Below are positions 1 through 9,616 of a DNA stretch of 64,000 nucleotides, piece after piece. Origin of the DNA: Methanobacteriota archaeon (GTDB taxonomy: Archaea; Thermoplasmatota; Poseidoniia; Poseidoniales; Poseidoniaceae); NCBI GenBank assembly GCA_018650165.1, contig JABIGM010000018.1:1-64000 (forward strand), read 5' to 3'. The notes under the pieces were generated by a model that saw only the letters and a list, made by a program, of their open reading frames with translations, had not been told where the DNA came from and searched no databases. Every line of letters starts with the position of its first letter. The first letter of the stretch is position 1. The translations under genes and the position numbers were made by a program.

Positions 1-504
1 GTGGTTGGACCAGTATTCAACTTGAATTTCTTTTACTCGCCACTAGAGGAAGAAATGCCTAAACTAGAACTCCTTGGTGTGGATTGGCGCTTTGAATCAT
101 CTTTAGATGGGCATGTTCGCTTACCTGCGCCTCAACAGATGACAATGCCTGCACACCAACAAATACCTGAGATGACAGTTGTTGGTCATAATACTGCCAC
201 AATTCGCGAATCACTTCTCGAGAAAGCATTCGAACTTGGTGAGAAATTTATTACTGCATCGAAGGAGCATTACGACCCAGGAATCATTGGTCCATTCTGC
301 TTGCAAACATGTATCGACAAGGACATGAATTACGCAATATATGATGTGGCTCCACGCGTAGGTGGAGGCACAAATGTGCATGTTTCGGTTGGCCATCCTT
401 ATGGCAATGCAACATGGAGAAAGCCTGTTTCAAGTGGTCGAAGAATCGCTATGGAAATCCGTCGTGCAGTGGAACAAGATCGCCTGTTGGAAGTATTAAC
501 ATAA
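1..504 (+). CDS. purP: PurP-like formate-dependent IMP-pathway ligase (FAICAR synthetase), C-terminal part, truncated by window edge
   Basis: Motifs GPFCLQ and DVAPRVGGGTNVHVSVGHPYGNA typical of the PurP C-terminus; ORF open at window start. Confidence 0.85.
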   Translation: MVGPVFNLNFFYSPLEEEMPKLELLGVDWRFESSLDGHVRLPAPQQMTMPAHQQIPEMTVVGHNTATIRESLLEKAFELGEKFITASKEHYDPGIIGPFCLQTCIDKDMNYAIYDVAPRVGGGTNVHVSVGHPYGNATWRKPVSSGRRIAMEIRRAVEQDRLLEVLT

Positions 505-514
505 GGTGATTTGA

Positions 515-2599
515 ATTTCTGAGAAATTTTGGATAATAATTTCATTTCTCGCATTCATGCTACTCTTTGCAGGAGTAGGTTTGGCTTCAATTCGTGTAAA
601 GAAAGATACAACTGATGATTATTTGGTTGCAGGTCGTGGGATGCATCCTGCTCTTGCCGCACTTTCTGCAGTCAGTACATGGAACTCTGGCTACATGTTC
701 ATCGGTGCAATAGGTTTCACTTATGTGATGGGCTACAATGTAATTTGGCTGGCTATTGCATCAACACTTGGCCAACTTGTTGCATGGATGTGGTTATACA
801 AATTCATTCAGGAAGAAGGACACAAAAGAAATGTTAGGTCGCTATCATCTCTTGTTGGAGATAAGGCCGGTTCACCAGAAGCAAAATTGGCGGCTGTTCT
901 CTCAGTATTATTCCTAAGCATATATGCTGCAGCCCAACTAACATCTGGTGGTAAAGCATTGCTAGTAATGATGGGATGGTCTGAACTTGTAGGAATATTG
1001 ATTGGTTTCGTACTGGTCGTTGCTTACTGTTATGCTGGAGGAATCAGAGCATCCATCTGGACCGATGCCATTCAATCATGTGTGATGATAATTGGTTCTA
1101 TGATTCTGTGTTGGATTGCATTAGGAGAAGTTGGAGGCTTTAGCGGGATGAATTCTGGCCTTGAGTCTCAAGACACGGCCCTAACCAATATTATGCCACC
1201 CGATCTAATGTTTGGATTTTCGCTGTGGATTTTTGCTTTCCTACTTGGGGGATTAGCAGTCGCTGGCCAGCCACAAGTAGTGTCCAGAGTTATGACTCTC
1301 GGTTCAGAAAAAGACAGAAAACAAGCAATGGTTTGGTTCTTCGTTTGGCAGACTCCATTCATTATCTTGATGACCTTTGTTGGATTATCAAGTCGTGTAC
1401 TGTTCCCAAAGGCAGACAATTTTGACCCAGAATTAGGGCTTCCTATGCTAGCCATGGACACAATGCCGGCAATAGGAGTAGGTATGATTCTTGCATCTAT
1501 TTTCGCAGCAACTATGTCAACCGCAGACAGTCAGGTACTAGCCTGCACTGCTGCGATTACTGATGACATCAAACCAGAATGGAGGGAGGACCACAAGACT
1601 ACCAAGAAGGTCACATTAGTTGTCGCTGCTTTTGCAACTGCAATTTCAATAGGTGGACTTTACGTTCCGGGCGGAGATTCTGTGTTCAAGTTAGTAGTAC
1701 TAGCAGTATATGGACTAGGAAGCATATTTGTTCCTTTACTGATTATTCGTTGGATGGGATACAAACCAGATTCAACCCATTCCATCGTAATGATGGTTTC
1801 AGCATTTTCAGCAGTTATTCTTTGGTCATTGCTGCCAGCAATTATGGATTGGAAGTCCGTTGCCAGTGCAGATGGCGTGTTCCCTTCAGTACCGGGAATG
1901 GGTGCAGCCTTTGCAGCACACTTCATCATGAACGCAATGCGAACACCTGATGTTTCATCACTGGGAAGATTCAATTGGCCAGATAGTAAAAAGATTGGTA
2001 CTTTCGCCGCTATTATTATCATTCCACTAGCAGGACTTGAAGCTACTTATCTCGCTACAGCTCCTGATGCCATGGTGTCCTCAGAACCCGCTCCTGACTC
2101 GATGTGGACCTTAAGTGTTGAAGGTGAAGATATCTGGACTGAAGAAACGATTTTGATATCTGACGGAGCAACAGAATCCTTCTATTTTGATGTACCTTCT
2201 GATGCAGTTTTAATAACGTTCATCCTAAATTATTCAGAAAGCAATGAGGGCGGTGTTTTAGCAGTATGCGATGACATAGAAACAAGCCATGATCTTTCAG
2301 AATTATCACCGGAATTTAACAATGGCTCTGGAATTAGTGATTTGTCAGGAAAGTTATGCGGAAGTAATGGTTTAGGCGTTCTAAAAACAGTTGCAGACCA
2401 TTCCGAAAAGGACACATATGAAAGTCACATCAAATTTATCGAGAGATTGCAAGTTGAAAAACAGGATAGCAGTTTAGCAATTAATGTAAAAATCGATGTC
2501 GATAGAGGGACTCCATTAAATGGAGACAGTGGAGAAGAAATTTCGATTTCTTACGGGTACATTAGATACATATCACACAATCTAACTCAGATTGAATGA
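515..2599 (+). CDS. Sodium:solute symporter (SSS/PutP-like) with ~170-aa C-terminal non-membrane extension; ORF track starts at ATG 557, likely true start is ATT 515
   Basis: DDYLVAGRGMHP...STWNSGYMFIG and AGGIRASIWTDAIQ motifs of the SSS family; frame stays open upstream to 515 with GGTGA at 505-509. Confidence 0.8.
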   Translation: MSEKFWIIISFLAFMLLFAGVGLASIRVKKDTTDDYLVAGRGMHPALAALSAVSTWNSGYMFIGAIGFTYVMGYNVIWLAIASTLGQLVAWMWLYKFIQEEGHKRNVRSLSSLVGDKAGSPEAKLAAVLSVLFLSIYAAAQLTSGGKALLVMMGWSELVGILIGFVLVVAYCYAGGIRASIWTDAIQSCVMIIGSMILCWIALGEVGGFSGMNSGLESQDTALTNIMPPDLMFGFSLWIFAFLLGGLAVAGQPQVVSRVMTLGSEKDRKQAMVWFFVWQTPFIILMTFVGLSSRVLFPKADNFDPELGLPMLAMDTMPAIGVGMILASIFAATMSTADSQVLACTAAITDDIKPEWREDHKTTKKVTLVVAAFATAISIGGLYVPGGDSVFKLVVLAVYGLGSIFVPLLIIRWMGYKPDSTHSIVMMVSAFSAVILWSLLPAIMDWKSVASADGVFPSVPGMGAAFAAHFIMNAMRTPDVSSLGRFNWPDSKKIGTFAAIIIIPLAGLEATYLATAPDAMVSSEPAPDSMWTLSVEGEDIWTEETILISDGATESFYFDVPSDAVLITFILNYSESNEGGVLAVCDDIETSHDLSELSPEFNNGSGISDLSGKLCGSNGLGVLKTVADHSEKDTYESHIKFIERLQVEKQDSSLAINVKIDVDRGTPLNGDSGEEISISYGYIRYISHNLTQIE

Positions 2600-3388
2600 C
2601 ATCCCTTCTTTGCCTACTTTCCAACCTAATTCAGTAACTGGTGTTTCATCTCTACACAGAGGATTTGTGTGATTTAGGTGGATGAATACTATTTCTCCAT
2701 CTCCTTCTCTGCGCTCACCAATCATCTGCAGTGTTTGTTCAACTGGTGGGTGAGGCACCTCACTCTGGTCTCGGTGCTTGAGTTCATCAGAACTGTAGAA
2801 TGTGCCATCGATAAGGGCGATGTCGACCTCGAAGTGGTTGAGCCAAGCTCTCAAGTCGTGACCACGAAGAGTTTCTTGCCAGGTATCGTGATCTGGTAGG
2901 AAAAGCAGAGTTTTCTCGGCTTTGATAAGATAGGCATGCATGTCAGAAAGTTCCGCTCGGTGCGGAACTTCGATGGCTTCAACCGTTACACCCGGTAATT
3001 GATACAAGGATGCAACCCTTGGAATGAAGACACCTTCAGAAAGTAGGTTGGACCAATGTGGAGTTCTTTCTATCAACTCAACCATTGATTTTGAGCAGTA
3101 TAGATTGACTCCTTTTGCAGCCATAGTTTCCTTTCCAAATAGCCCTAGACCATCGACATGACCAATATGAGCATGAGTGAGGAAGACAGAATCAACTTCG
3201 GTACAACCCCACAAACGCAATTGCTCACCAAGGTGGCGGGTTGCCTCGAACAGGTGCTTCCCACCATCTGCATCGGTTAATCCCAAAGATACAGGATACC
3301 TTTGTGTCAAGTTAGAACAACATTCGCAACCAACCTGTGGAACACCACCGTCCTGAGCCGTGCCCAGTAAGGTTACCGATACCATCAA
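2582..3388 (-). CDS. Metallo-beta-lactamase fold hydrolase, PqqB-like
   Basis: LGTAQDGGVPQVGCECCSN N-terminus and THAHIGHVDGLG metal-binding motif. Confidence 0.75.
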   Translation of the reverse strand: MMVSVTLLGTAQDGGVPQVGCECCSNLTQRYPVSLGLTDADGGKHLFEATRHLGEQLRLWGCTEVDSVFLTHAHIGHVDGLGLFGKETMAAKGVNLYCSKSMVELIERTPHWSNLLSEGVFIPRVASLYQLPGVTVEAIEVPHRAELSDMHAYLIKAEKTLLFLPDHDTWQETLRGHDLRAWLNHFEVDIALIDGTFYSSDELKHRDQSEVPHPPVEQTLQMIGERREGDGEIVFIHLNHTNPLCRDETPVTELGWKVGKEGMSFNLS

Positions 3389-3416
3389 ATTCCCTCAATT
3401 TACAATAATCGCGGTT

Positions 3417-6400
3417 TCAAGTTCGCTGCCAATCGGCACCATTCCACCATAGTGTACTTCCATCACTCATGGACCTCCAGGTGTGCCCATTGGCATCAGT
3501 CCACTGTTGAACAACTGTTGGCTCAGGCGAAACCACTTGTTGAGGTGCAATTTCCATGTTGCCAGGAAGACTGGAAAGTGCAGGGCCTGTATGTTGAGGT
3601 TGTACATGCTGTGAATATAATCCCTGATTTACAGGCATAGCATTCATGTTTGGCATTTCAGGAATTGTATTTCCTTGGGACCAAATCTTGTCATCTTCAT
3701 CCGAATCCATTCTACGCATAATTAGTAATCCAATCACAATTACAACCACTAATACGCCGATTCCGATTCCCCCGTATGTGAGAATGCTGCTCCCTGATGA
3801 GTCAACAATTACTTCTTCGCAACCATTTTCCTTGGCTACTCCTGCAACTTCGGGACATTTGTCAGCATCTCTGCCATTCGGATTATCGCCAAACCCATCT
3901 TCGTCTGAATCATTCCATTGGGTTGGTTCTGTTGAGAATTTATCGATAATATCCGCCCAACCATCGCCATCGGTATCTACACACCCAAGTACATCTCCTT
4001 CAAAGGAATAGCCGGCCTCATCAGGACAGAAATCGGGGTTATTTCCAACTGGGTTATCTCCATACTGGTCTCCATCAGAATTTGCCCATTGTGTCGGGTC
4101 CATTGGATTCCAATCTGAGCCAAGTGATGGGTCGCCCCAGCCATCGCCATCAAAGTCTGGGCATCCTAGAATATCATTTGTTGAATTCCCAGGTACGTCT
4201 GGACAGTCATCTGCACCATCCGCTACACCATCCATATCTGAATCCTGATATTCATCAGGGTCATTGGGGAACCCATCCATGAAATTTGCCCAACCATCAC
4301 CATCACTATCCGGGCATCCAAGAATATCTTCCTGCCAAGAAGTCCCAAACAATGTAGGACATGCATCTTGGTCTCTTGCATACTGATAATATTCGCCTGG
4401 CCAATTAGAATTTCTGTCGAGCCAAGTGAGATTACCAAAATTATCTCCAAATCCATCTTCGTCCCAATCTGACCACTGTGTTTCATCTAGTGGGAAGGCG
4501 TCTGCACCATTTTCGATTGTCCAATCTTGATCGCCAGAAGAATAACCATCGCTATCGGGGTCAGGGCAGCCATATCTGTCTAGAACTGATGTTCCTTCCA
4601 AATTAATACAAGCATCGGGAGTGTTTCCATCTTGGTTGTCACCATATCCATCTCCGTCAGCATCATCCCATTGAGTAGGATCGTTGTCAAAGGCATCATC
4701 ATCATCAGACCAACCATCACCATCAGTGTCGGGACAGCCAATTGCCCCACCTAGTGTGGAATTACCTGCAGAATTAGGGCATGTATCTTCAATATCAGCC
4801 CAGCCATCATCATCGGAGTCTATGCAACCTTGGTATGCGCCGAGTGTCGAATTTCCAGCAATTTTGTTACAGTCATCTGCAGCATCATCATAGCCATCTC
4901 CATCATCATCAAGATCCTCGTCAGCATCTCTGCAGCCATCACTATCTATGTCATTAGAAGTATCTGAAACCCACCAATTTCGTGGTGGAGAATAAGAACT
5001 CATACAACCGTCAGAATCATCATCAATTCCATCGTTATCATCATCATCGTCTTCGCTAGAGTCTTTACATCCATCATTATCGAAGTCGGTTGTTGAATTA
5101 CTGGTCCAATTCCAAGCTCCGCCACGCGGACAGTCATCACCAGAATTGTCAGTGATTCCATCATTATCATCATCATAATCGCATTCGTCGCCATTACCAT
5201 CAAGGTCACTGTCATACTGTAGTGGATTATTGTCATCAGGGCAGTTGTCTGTGAGATCATTTACTCCATCATTATCTCTGTCAGCATTATTTATTGGGTC
5301 AAGACTCCAAATAACCAAATCAAGGCCACCTGAACTCGTTACGGATTGTGTACCCTTGTTAATCGTTGATTGGAAAGAGCCTAAAGCGGCTGGTTTATCA
5401 GTCATGTTGAGTGCTAAATCTGCAAATAAATCATCGGCAGTTCCCCCAAGATTCTCTACCCATTGCCATGTGCCCATGCTGTCGAGTTGTGCAACGTACA
5501 AATCCAAACCACCGTTTGTGTTTGTAACATGAATTCCAAAGTCTGCTGAGCCTCCAATCATTCCACCAGCAATAAAATCACCATTCGAAGTTTCTGCGAT
5601 TGAATAAACTCTCTCTAAAGAAGAACTTCCACCGGCGCTTGTAGCCCATGAGGAGGCTCCTGATTTCAGTAACTTGACGACATAACCATCTCCATTACCC
5701 TTGTCAGAAAGTGTATTTTGATTTCCAGCATCAAGTGAACCCAAAAATACACCTGAAACCACAATATCATCGGTTTGTGTGACTATCAAATCGTGTGGGA
5801 TATTGATTTCACTGGCAGCACTAGAGAGACCAATTACATCCTGAACTACTCCCTGTGCACTCCATTTTATCACTACTGTGTCGGCTTGGCTTACTGCCTG
5901 GTGAGACTTCCCGTTAGCTGAAAATGTTCCTGATGTGGTTCCTGCTTGCCAAATAGTTCCCATTGAATCTACACTAACTGGTCCGCCTTCTTCATCACCG
6001 ATCCCGCCTGCAGTAGTTACCCAATTCAAAATACCAGAATTGGCATCTAAACTAGCAATAAATAATTCTGAGTCGGTATTATTTGCGTTTATTCCTCCAA
6101 AGTCAGTATAGCCTTTTTGAGTACCAGATACAATAACGTCCCCCGAAAGAGATGCTGCTAAGCCAGTAACAATGCTACTGTTGCCTACTGAATTTGTGGC
6201 TGTATCAAACGCAACAGCCCACATCCACTGACCCCCAGGGCCAACCTTTGCAATGAAACCATCACCATATCCATTTTGAGCGCTTAACAGTGTACTACCA
6301 AAGTTCACATCGCCAAATATTAATCCGCCAATAAATATGTCACCACCAATCGAACTCGTCATCGATGTAACCAAGGTTAACCCTTGAGTTGCATCCGGCA

Positions 6401-6737
6401 TTATTGCCCACAACCAGTTGCCTTGTGAATCAATTGAAGCAACATATGAATCTGCATCTAGTTGATTATTGTAAACCGAAGTCGCTTGCAATTGGAATGC
6501 ACCAAATGTCAACGAATTTCTCGTATCTCCCGAAATTACCCATCCGTTAGGTGTTGCCTCGATTTGTGATCCATTAACATGCCCTGTTGAGGTACCGGCT
6601 TGTACCAGCATTTCGGGTTCTGAATCCGCAAATAGCGTACGCTCTGAATCTTCGAGAACGGATATATTCGTAACAGGGACTAGACTACCCAGTAGTAGAA
6701 CAAGTATTGATAGGCTCAATACAGAACGATTGCGCAT
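3417..6737 (-). CDS. Large cell-surface protein: signal peptide, propeller-like repeats, many thrombospondin type-3 (calcium-binding) repeats, TM helix, short tail ending in a WWNGADWQ motif
   Basis: N-terminal hydrophobic signal; repeated DxDxDGxxDxxD; TM near C-terminus (GGIGIGVLVVVIVIGLLIMRR); Trp-rich tail. Confidence 0.85.
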   Translation of the reverse strand: MRNRSVLSLSILVLLLGSLVPVTNISVLEDSERTLFADSEPEMLVQAGTSTGHVNGSQIEATPNGWVISGDTRNSLTFGAFQLQATSVYNNQLDADSYVASIDSQGNWLWAIMPDATQGLTLVTSMTSSIGGDIFIGGLIFGDVNFGSTLLSAQNGYGDGFIAKVGPGGQWMWAVAFDTATNSVGNSSIVTGLAASLSGDVIVSGTQKGYTDFGGINANNTDSELFIASLDANSGILNWVTTAGGIGDEEGGPVSVDSMGTIWQAGTTSGTFSANGKSHQAVSQADTVVIKWSAQGVVQDVIGLSSAASEINIPHDLIVTQTDDIVVSGVFLGSLDAGNQNTLSDKGNGDGYVVKLLKSGASSWATSAGGSSSLERVYSIAETSNGDFIAGGMIGGSADFGIHVTNTNGGLDLYVAQLDSMGTWQWVENLGGTADDLFADLALNMTDKPAALGSFQSTINKGTQSVTSSGGLDLVIWSLDPINNADRDNDGVNDLTDNCPDDNNPLQYDSDLDGNGDECDYDDDNDGITDNSGDDCPRGGAWNWTSNSTTDFDNDGCKDSSEDDDDDNDGIDDDSDGCMSSYSPPRNWWVSDTSNDIDSDGCRDADEDLDDDGDGYDDAADDCNKIAGNSTLGAYQGCIDSDDDGWADIEDTCPNSAGNSTLGGAIGCPDTDGDGWSDDDDAFDNDPTQWDDADGDGYGDNQDGNTPDACINLEGTSVLDRYGCPDPDSDGYSSGDQDWTIENGADAFPLDETQWSDWDEDGFGDNFGNLTWLDRNSNWPGEYYQYARDQDACPTLFGTSWQEDILGCPDSDGDGWANFMDGFPNDPDEYQDSDMDGVADGADDCPDVPGNSTNDILGCPDFDGDGWGDPSLGSDWNPMDPTQWANSDGDQYGDNPVGNNPDFCPDEAGYSFEGDVLGCVDTDGDGWADIIDKFSTEPTQWNDSDEDGFGDNPNGRDADKCPEVAGVAKENGCEEVIVDSSGSSILTYGGIGIGVLVVVIVIGLLIMRRMDSDEDDKIWSQGNTIPEMPNMNAMPVNQGLYSQHVQPQHTGPALSSLPGNMEIAPQQVVSPEPTVVQQWTDANGHTWRSMSDGSTLWWNGADWQRT

Positions 6738-6774
6738 GACCTATGGTCATGACACAGACTGATGAAACCTTTGT

Positions 6775-7659
6775 TCACAAGTTTCTGTGAAGAGTTCCTG
6801 TTACACCATCAAGAATCCATTTTGATCCAGTACCATCACGACTAATGTGAGCAGGTACTAACACATCATATGTGTCTACAATGGCTCCTTCATTTTCGAA
6901 TCTCCACCAACGAAGTAAATCCCCCATTCCATCGGAATGTGCTCGCCGTTCTGAAAGAATATCTGTGAAATCTGGCTTAGGGTTAATTTCTAAATACTCT
7001 TGATTGAGTAATGGTGATTTATCTAGTAATTCTACCTCATGTAGAAGATGGAGTCCACCACAATTCAATACCCAACGAGAAATTTCATCTTCAGCGGGTC
7101 CTTTTAGAAGACCTCTCACATTGTGAATTTTTCCTGGAATCAATACTGGCTTAGCCATTGAAATATCTAGGCCTTCGCTATCGAGTTGCGTGAAATCATT
7201 CCTCGGCTTGAGGGTGAATGGTCCAGTACCTGCAAACATTTCAGGTTCTGTTTCATTCGTAACTAATTCTTCTTCATCGATTATAACAAGGCTTCCATCA
7301 AGTACTGAATGGCCAATAAATGCAGCTAATTCATTCTGAGTCCAAATGGTCAGATTTCGTTCAACCCGCTGCGGGGTATCCTCTATATTGAAAGTTATTT
7401 TACGCTCTGCAATAATCAGGTGATCCCCACGCGGTGCATCAAACAACCATGTCTCAATGCCTGCTAAATCCAAGGGTGCAAAACCTTGTCCTGAAGTCCA
7501 CACATCCATTCCATCTGACATTCCCAAATTGAAATGTTCAGGCGATACATCATACAGACTGCCCAGCCATGTGATTACACCTGGGGAAGTGACCGGGGCT
7601 GAATCAGAATCTAGGCTAACGCCCAAACGCTTCAAAACAGCGACCAAGTCAAGGGCCAT
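6775..7659 (-). CDS. Uncharacterised protein (294 aa)
   Basis: Long ORF colinear with the RNAP/L30e operon; no family recognised. Confidence 0.6.
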   Translation of the reverse strand: MALDLVAVLKRLGVSLDSDSAPVTSPGVITWLGSLYDVSPEHFNLGMSDGMDVWTSGQGFAPLDLAGIETWLFDAPRGDHLIIAERKITFNIEDTPQRVERNLTIWTQNELAAFIGHSVLDGSLVIIDEEELVTNETEPEMFAGTGPFTLKPRNDFTQLDSEGLDISMAKPVLIPGKIHNVRGLLKGPAEDEISRWVLNCGGLHLLHEVELLDKSPLLNQEYLEINPKPDFTDILSERRAHSDGMGDLLRWWRFENEGAIVDTYDVLVPAHISRDGTGSKWILDGVTGTLHRNL

Positions 7660-7689
7660 AGACTTGCGAGAAAACCGATGTCTTTAGTT

Positions 7690-7989
7690 TCACGCTAGAT
7701 TGCCACTAAGTGTCAGCAATTCTGAATCGCCCGCATCAACGACAGTAATTGTCGAGACACTGAATGGTTTTCCAGATGCTACACCCAAATCGCGGTTAAC
7801 CATAACAGTTCGGTGGATGGTTATTCCCGGGTGCTTTGCAGAAAGTTCATCCACATACTCTTGTGGGCAGTTTGCTGCTAGAATAACGCACTTGGCATCA
7901 CCCTTAGCACATGCATCTACTGCTTGGCGTTGTCCAAACAATAGTTTTCCGGTCGTACTTGCAAGCTTCAATTGTCTACTTATATCCAT
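7690..7989 (-). CDS. rpl30e: Ribosomal protein L30e
   Basis: L7Ae/L30e-like sequence (GKLLFGQRQAVDACAKGDAKCVILAANCPQEYVDEL) in canonical position after rpoA2. Confidence 0.85.
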   Translation of the reverse strand: MDISRQLKLASTTGKLLFGQRQAVDACAKGDAKCVILAANCPQEYVDELSAKHPGITIHRTVMVNRDLGVASGKPFSVSTITVVDAGDSELLTLSGNLA

Positions 7990-8026
7990 ATTTCATTCCT
8001 CCGCGTTATGCATCTCAATGTTGAAT

Positions 8027-9616
8027 TTACTTTTTGCCTTTTTTGGCTTTTTTGTCTTCTTCTGGGATGTAATATAACTGTACAGACCCAGTACCTAGAC
8101 TGATCGGCTGTCCTACGATGATATTCTCTGCGACACCTGTTAGGTTGTCACGTTCACCAATAATTCCAGCCTTCAATAGGTGGTTTACTGTAACTTCGAA
8201 TGCTGCACGAGCAAGGATAGAGTGCTTGGTTCCAGACACACCATGGCGTCCAATAGCACGAACTTCTCCTTCGCTAGTCATTACATCTGCAACCATTAAC
8301 AAGTGGCGTACGTCAACTTCTAGACGTGCTCCATCAAGTGTGGCTTGCAGTTCGTCGATAATGGCTTGACGTGCTGCTTCAATTCCAAGATACTCGTAAA
8401 TTTCGATAATGTTGTTGGTGTAAGTACGTGAACGGTCGATTCCTTCCATGTCAGAAACTCTCGAAAGGTTACTACCAATCGTCGAAAGATAGTACTCGCC
8501 AGTTTTGTCATCAAGTTGAACGTTAGCACGCTCAACATTTGGAACTCCCTTCAAACGCATGTCTTTGATTTTATCTTCCAATTGAAGTAGTTCAGTGTAA
8601 GATGGTGGGTTCTCAGCAAGTGTCTTCAGGTCATCTTCAGTTTGAACACCTGGTATTAGAGTCAATACTGATGGGTTCTTCTCTTTGTCAGCCTCGACAT
8701 AGAGTCGAAGTGCACGCTCGAGTTTGTCCTTGACTTCAGCCGGAGTCATTCCCTTCTGCTTCAAGTTACCTTTCTTCAATTTCAGAACCAGGCGACGCTG
8801 AGCGACATCTGTTTCAATATCAGCAATGTTCACTGTGGTTGTAATTTCAATTGATGCTGCTAGTTTACGTGCTGCATCTGCAGAGGTACTGTTGGCTCCG
8901 TCAAGACGGATTGTCATAGTAGGCGTGTTTGGTACTTTACGTGCGTCAACAATCTCGATAATACGCGGTAGACCCTGTGTTACGTTTACAGTTGCAACAC
9001 CAGCATAGTGGAAAGTACGCATAGTCATCTGAGTACCTGGTTCTCCAATAGATTGTGCAGTGATAATTCCTGCAGCCTCGAAAGGATCTATCTTAGCAAT
9101 TTTCTGTGCTTTACCTGCCTCAACAACTAGTGCCTCAGCCTTTTTCTTAGTTAACTTTGAAATTTCACGGTCATGTACTGCGACAGTCAAATCGTGGATA
9201 GTCATCTGAGAAAATTTCAGGTCCAAAGATTCAGCTGCTGCTTTAATGGACTTAAACACCGGGTCATCCGCAAGGTCATCGACATAAGTAGCCAATTTGA
9301 TTTCAGGGTCATATGGTTCCAAGACCTGTACTGCCTTTGCTGTACGGCGGCGGCGTGTTCCTCGACGAAGTCGAACAGAAGCAATGTTTGAATTATCGCC
9401 ACCTGTAGAATCTCTACTCGATGAGGATGCACCAGTAATAATTCCATGTATTCGGGCTGCAGTGTCAGAATCGGTTTCACAGAACTGAGCAATTTCTTGT
9501 GCTGTCAGTACCTTTACGTCATCCCACTTGCGGTCATCTGCCAACTTGTGAGCAAATTCTTCAGGTACTAACATGTCCATGAGCTTCTTCTTTGTTGCAC
9601 TCTTTACTACCATCAC
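8027..9616 (-). CDS. rpoA2: DNA-directed RNA polymerase subunit A''
   Basis: [26 protein letters not shown] and [19 protein letters not shown] motifs; extra N-terminal module. Confidence 0.95.
   Translation of the reverse strand: MMVVKSATKKKLMDMLVPEEFAHKLADDRKWDDVKVLTAQEIAQFCETDSDTAARIHGIITGASSSSRDSTGGDNSNIASVRLRRGTRRRRTAKAVQVLEPYDPEIKLATYVDDLADDPVFKSIKAAAESLDLKFSQMTIHDLTVAVHDREISKLTKKKAEALVVEAGKAQKIAKIDPFEAAGIITAQSIGEPGTQMTMRTFHYAGVATVNVTQGLPRIIEIVDARKVPNTPTMTIRLDGANSTSADAARKLAASIEITTTVNIADIETDVAQRRLVLKLKKGNLKQKGMTPAEVKDKLERALRLYVEADKEKNPSVLTLIPGVQTEDDLKTLAENPPSYTELLQLEDKIKDMRLKGVPNVERANVQLDDKTGEYYLSTIGSNLSRVSDMEGIDRSRTYTNNIIEIYEYLGIEAARQAIIDELQATLDGARLEVDVRHLLMVADVMTSEGEVRAIGRHGVSGTKHSILARAAFEVTVNHLLKAGIIGERDNLTGVAENIIVGQPISLGTGSVQLYYIPEEDKKAKKGKK

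Noticed and set aside
3840-5290. Periodic repetitive DNA that could suggest a tandem array or CRISPR
   Set aside because: Period and content are explained by coding TSP3 repeats; no identical direct repeats with unique spacers.
3646-5532. Several plus- and minus-strand ORFs (e.g. 3646-4011, 4684-4893, 5000-5260, 5230-5532)
   Set aside because: Alternate-frame products of the low-complexity Asp-codon repeats in the TSP3 gene, not independent genes.
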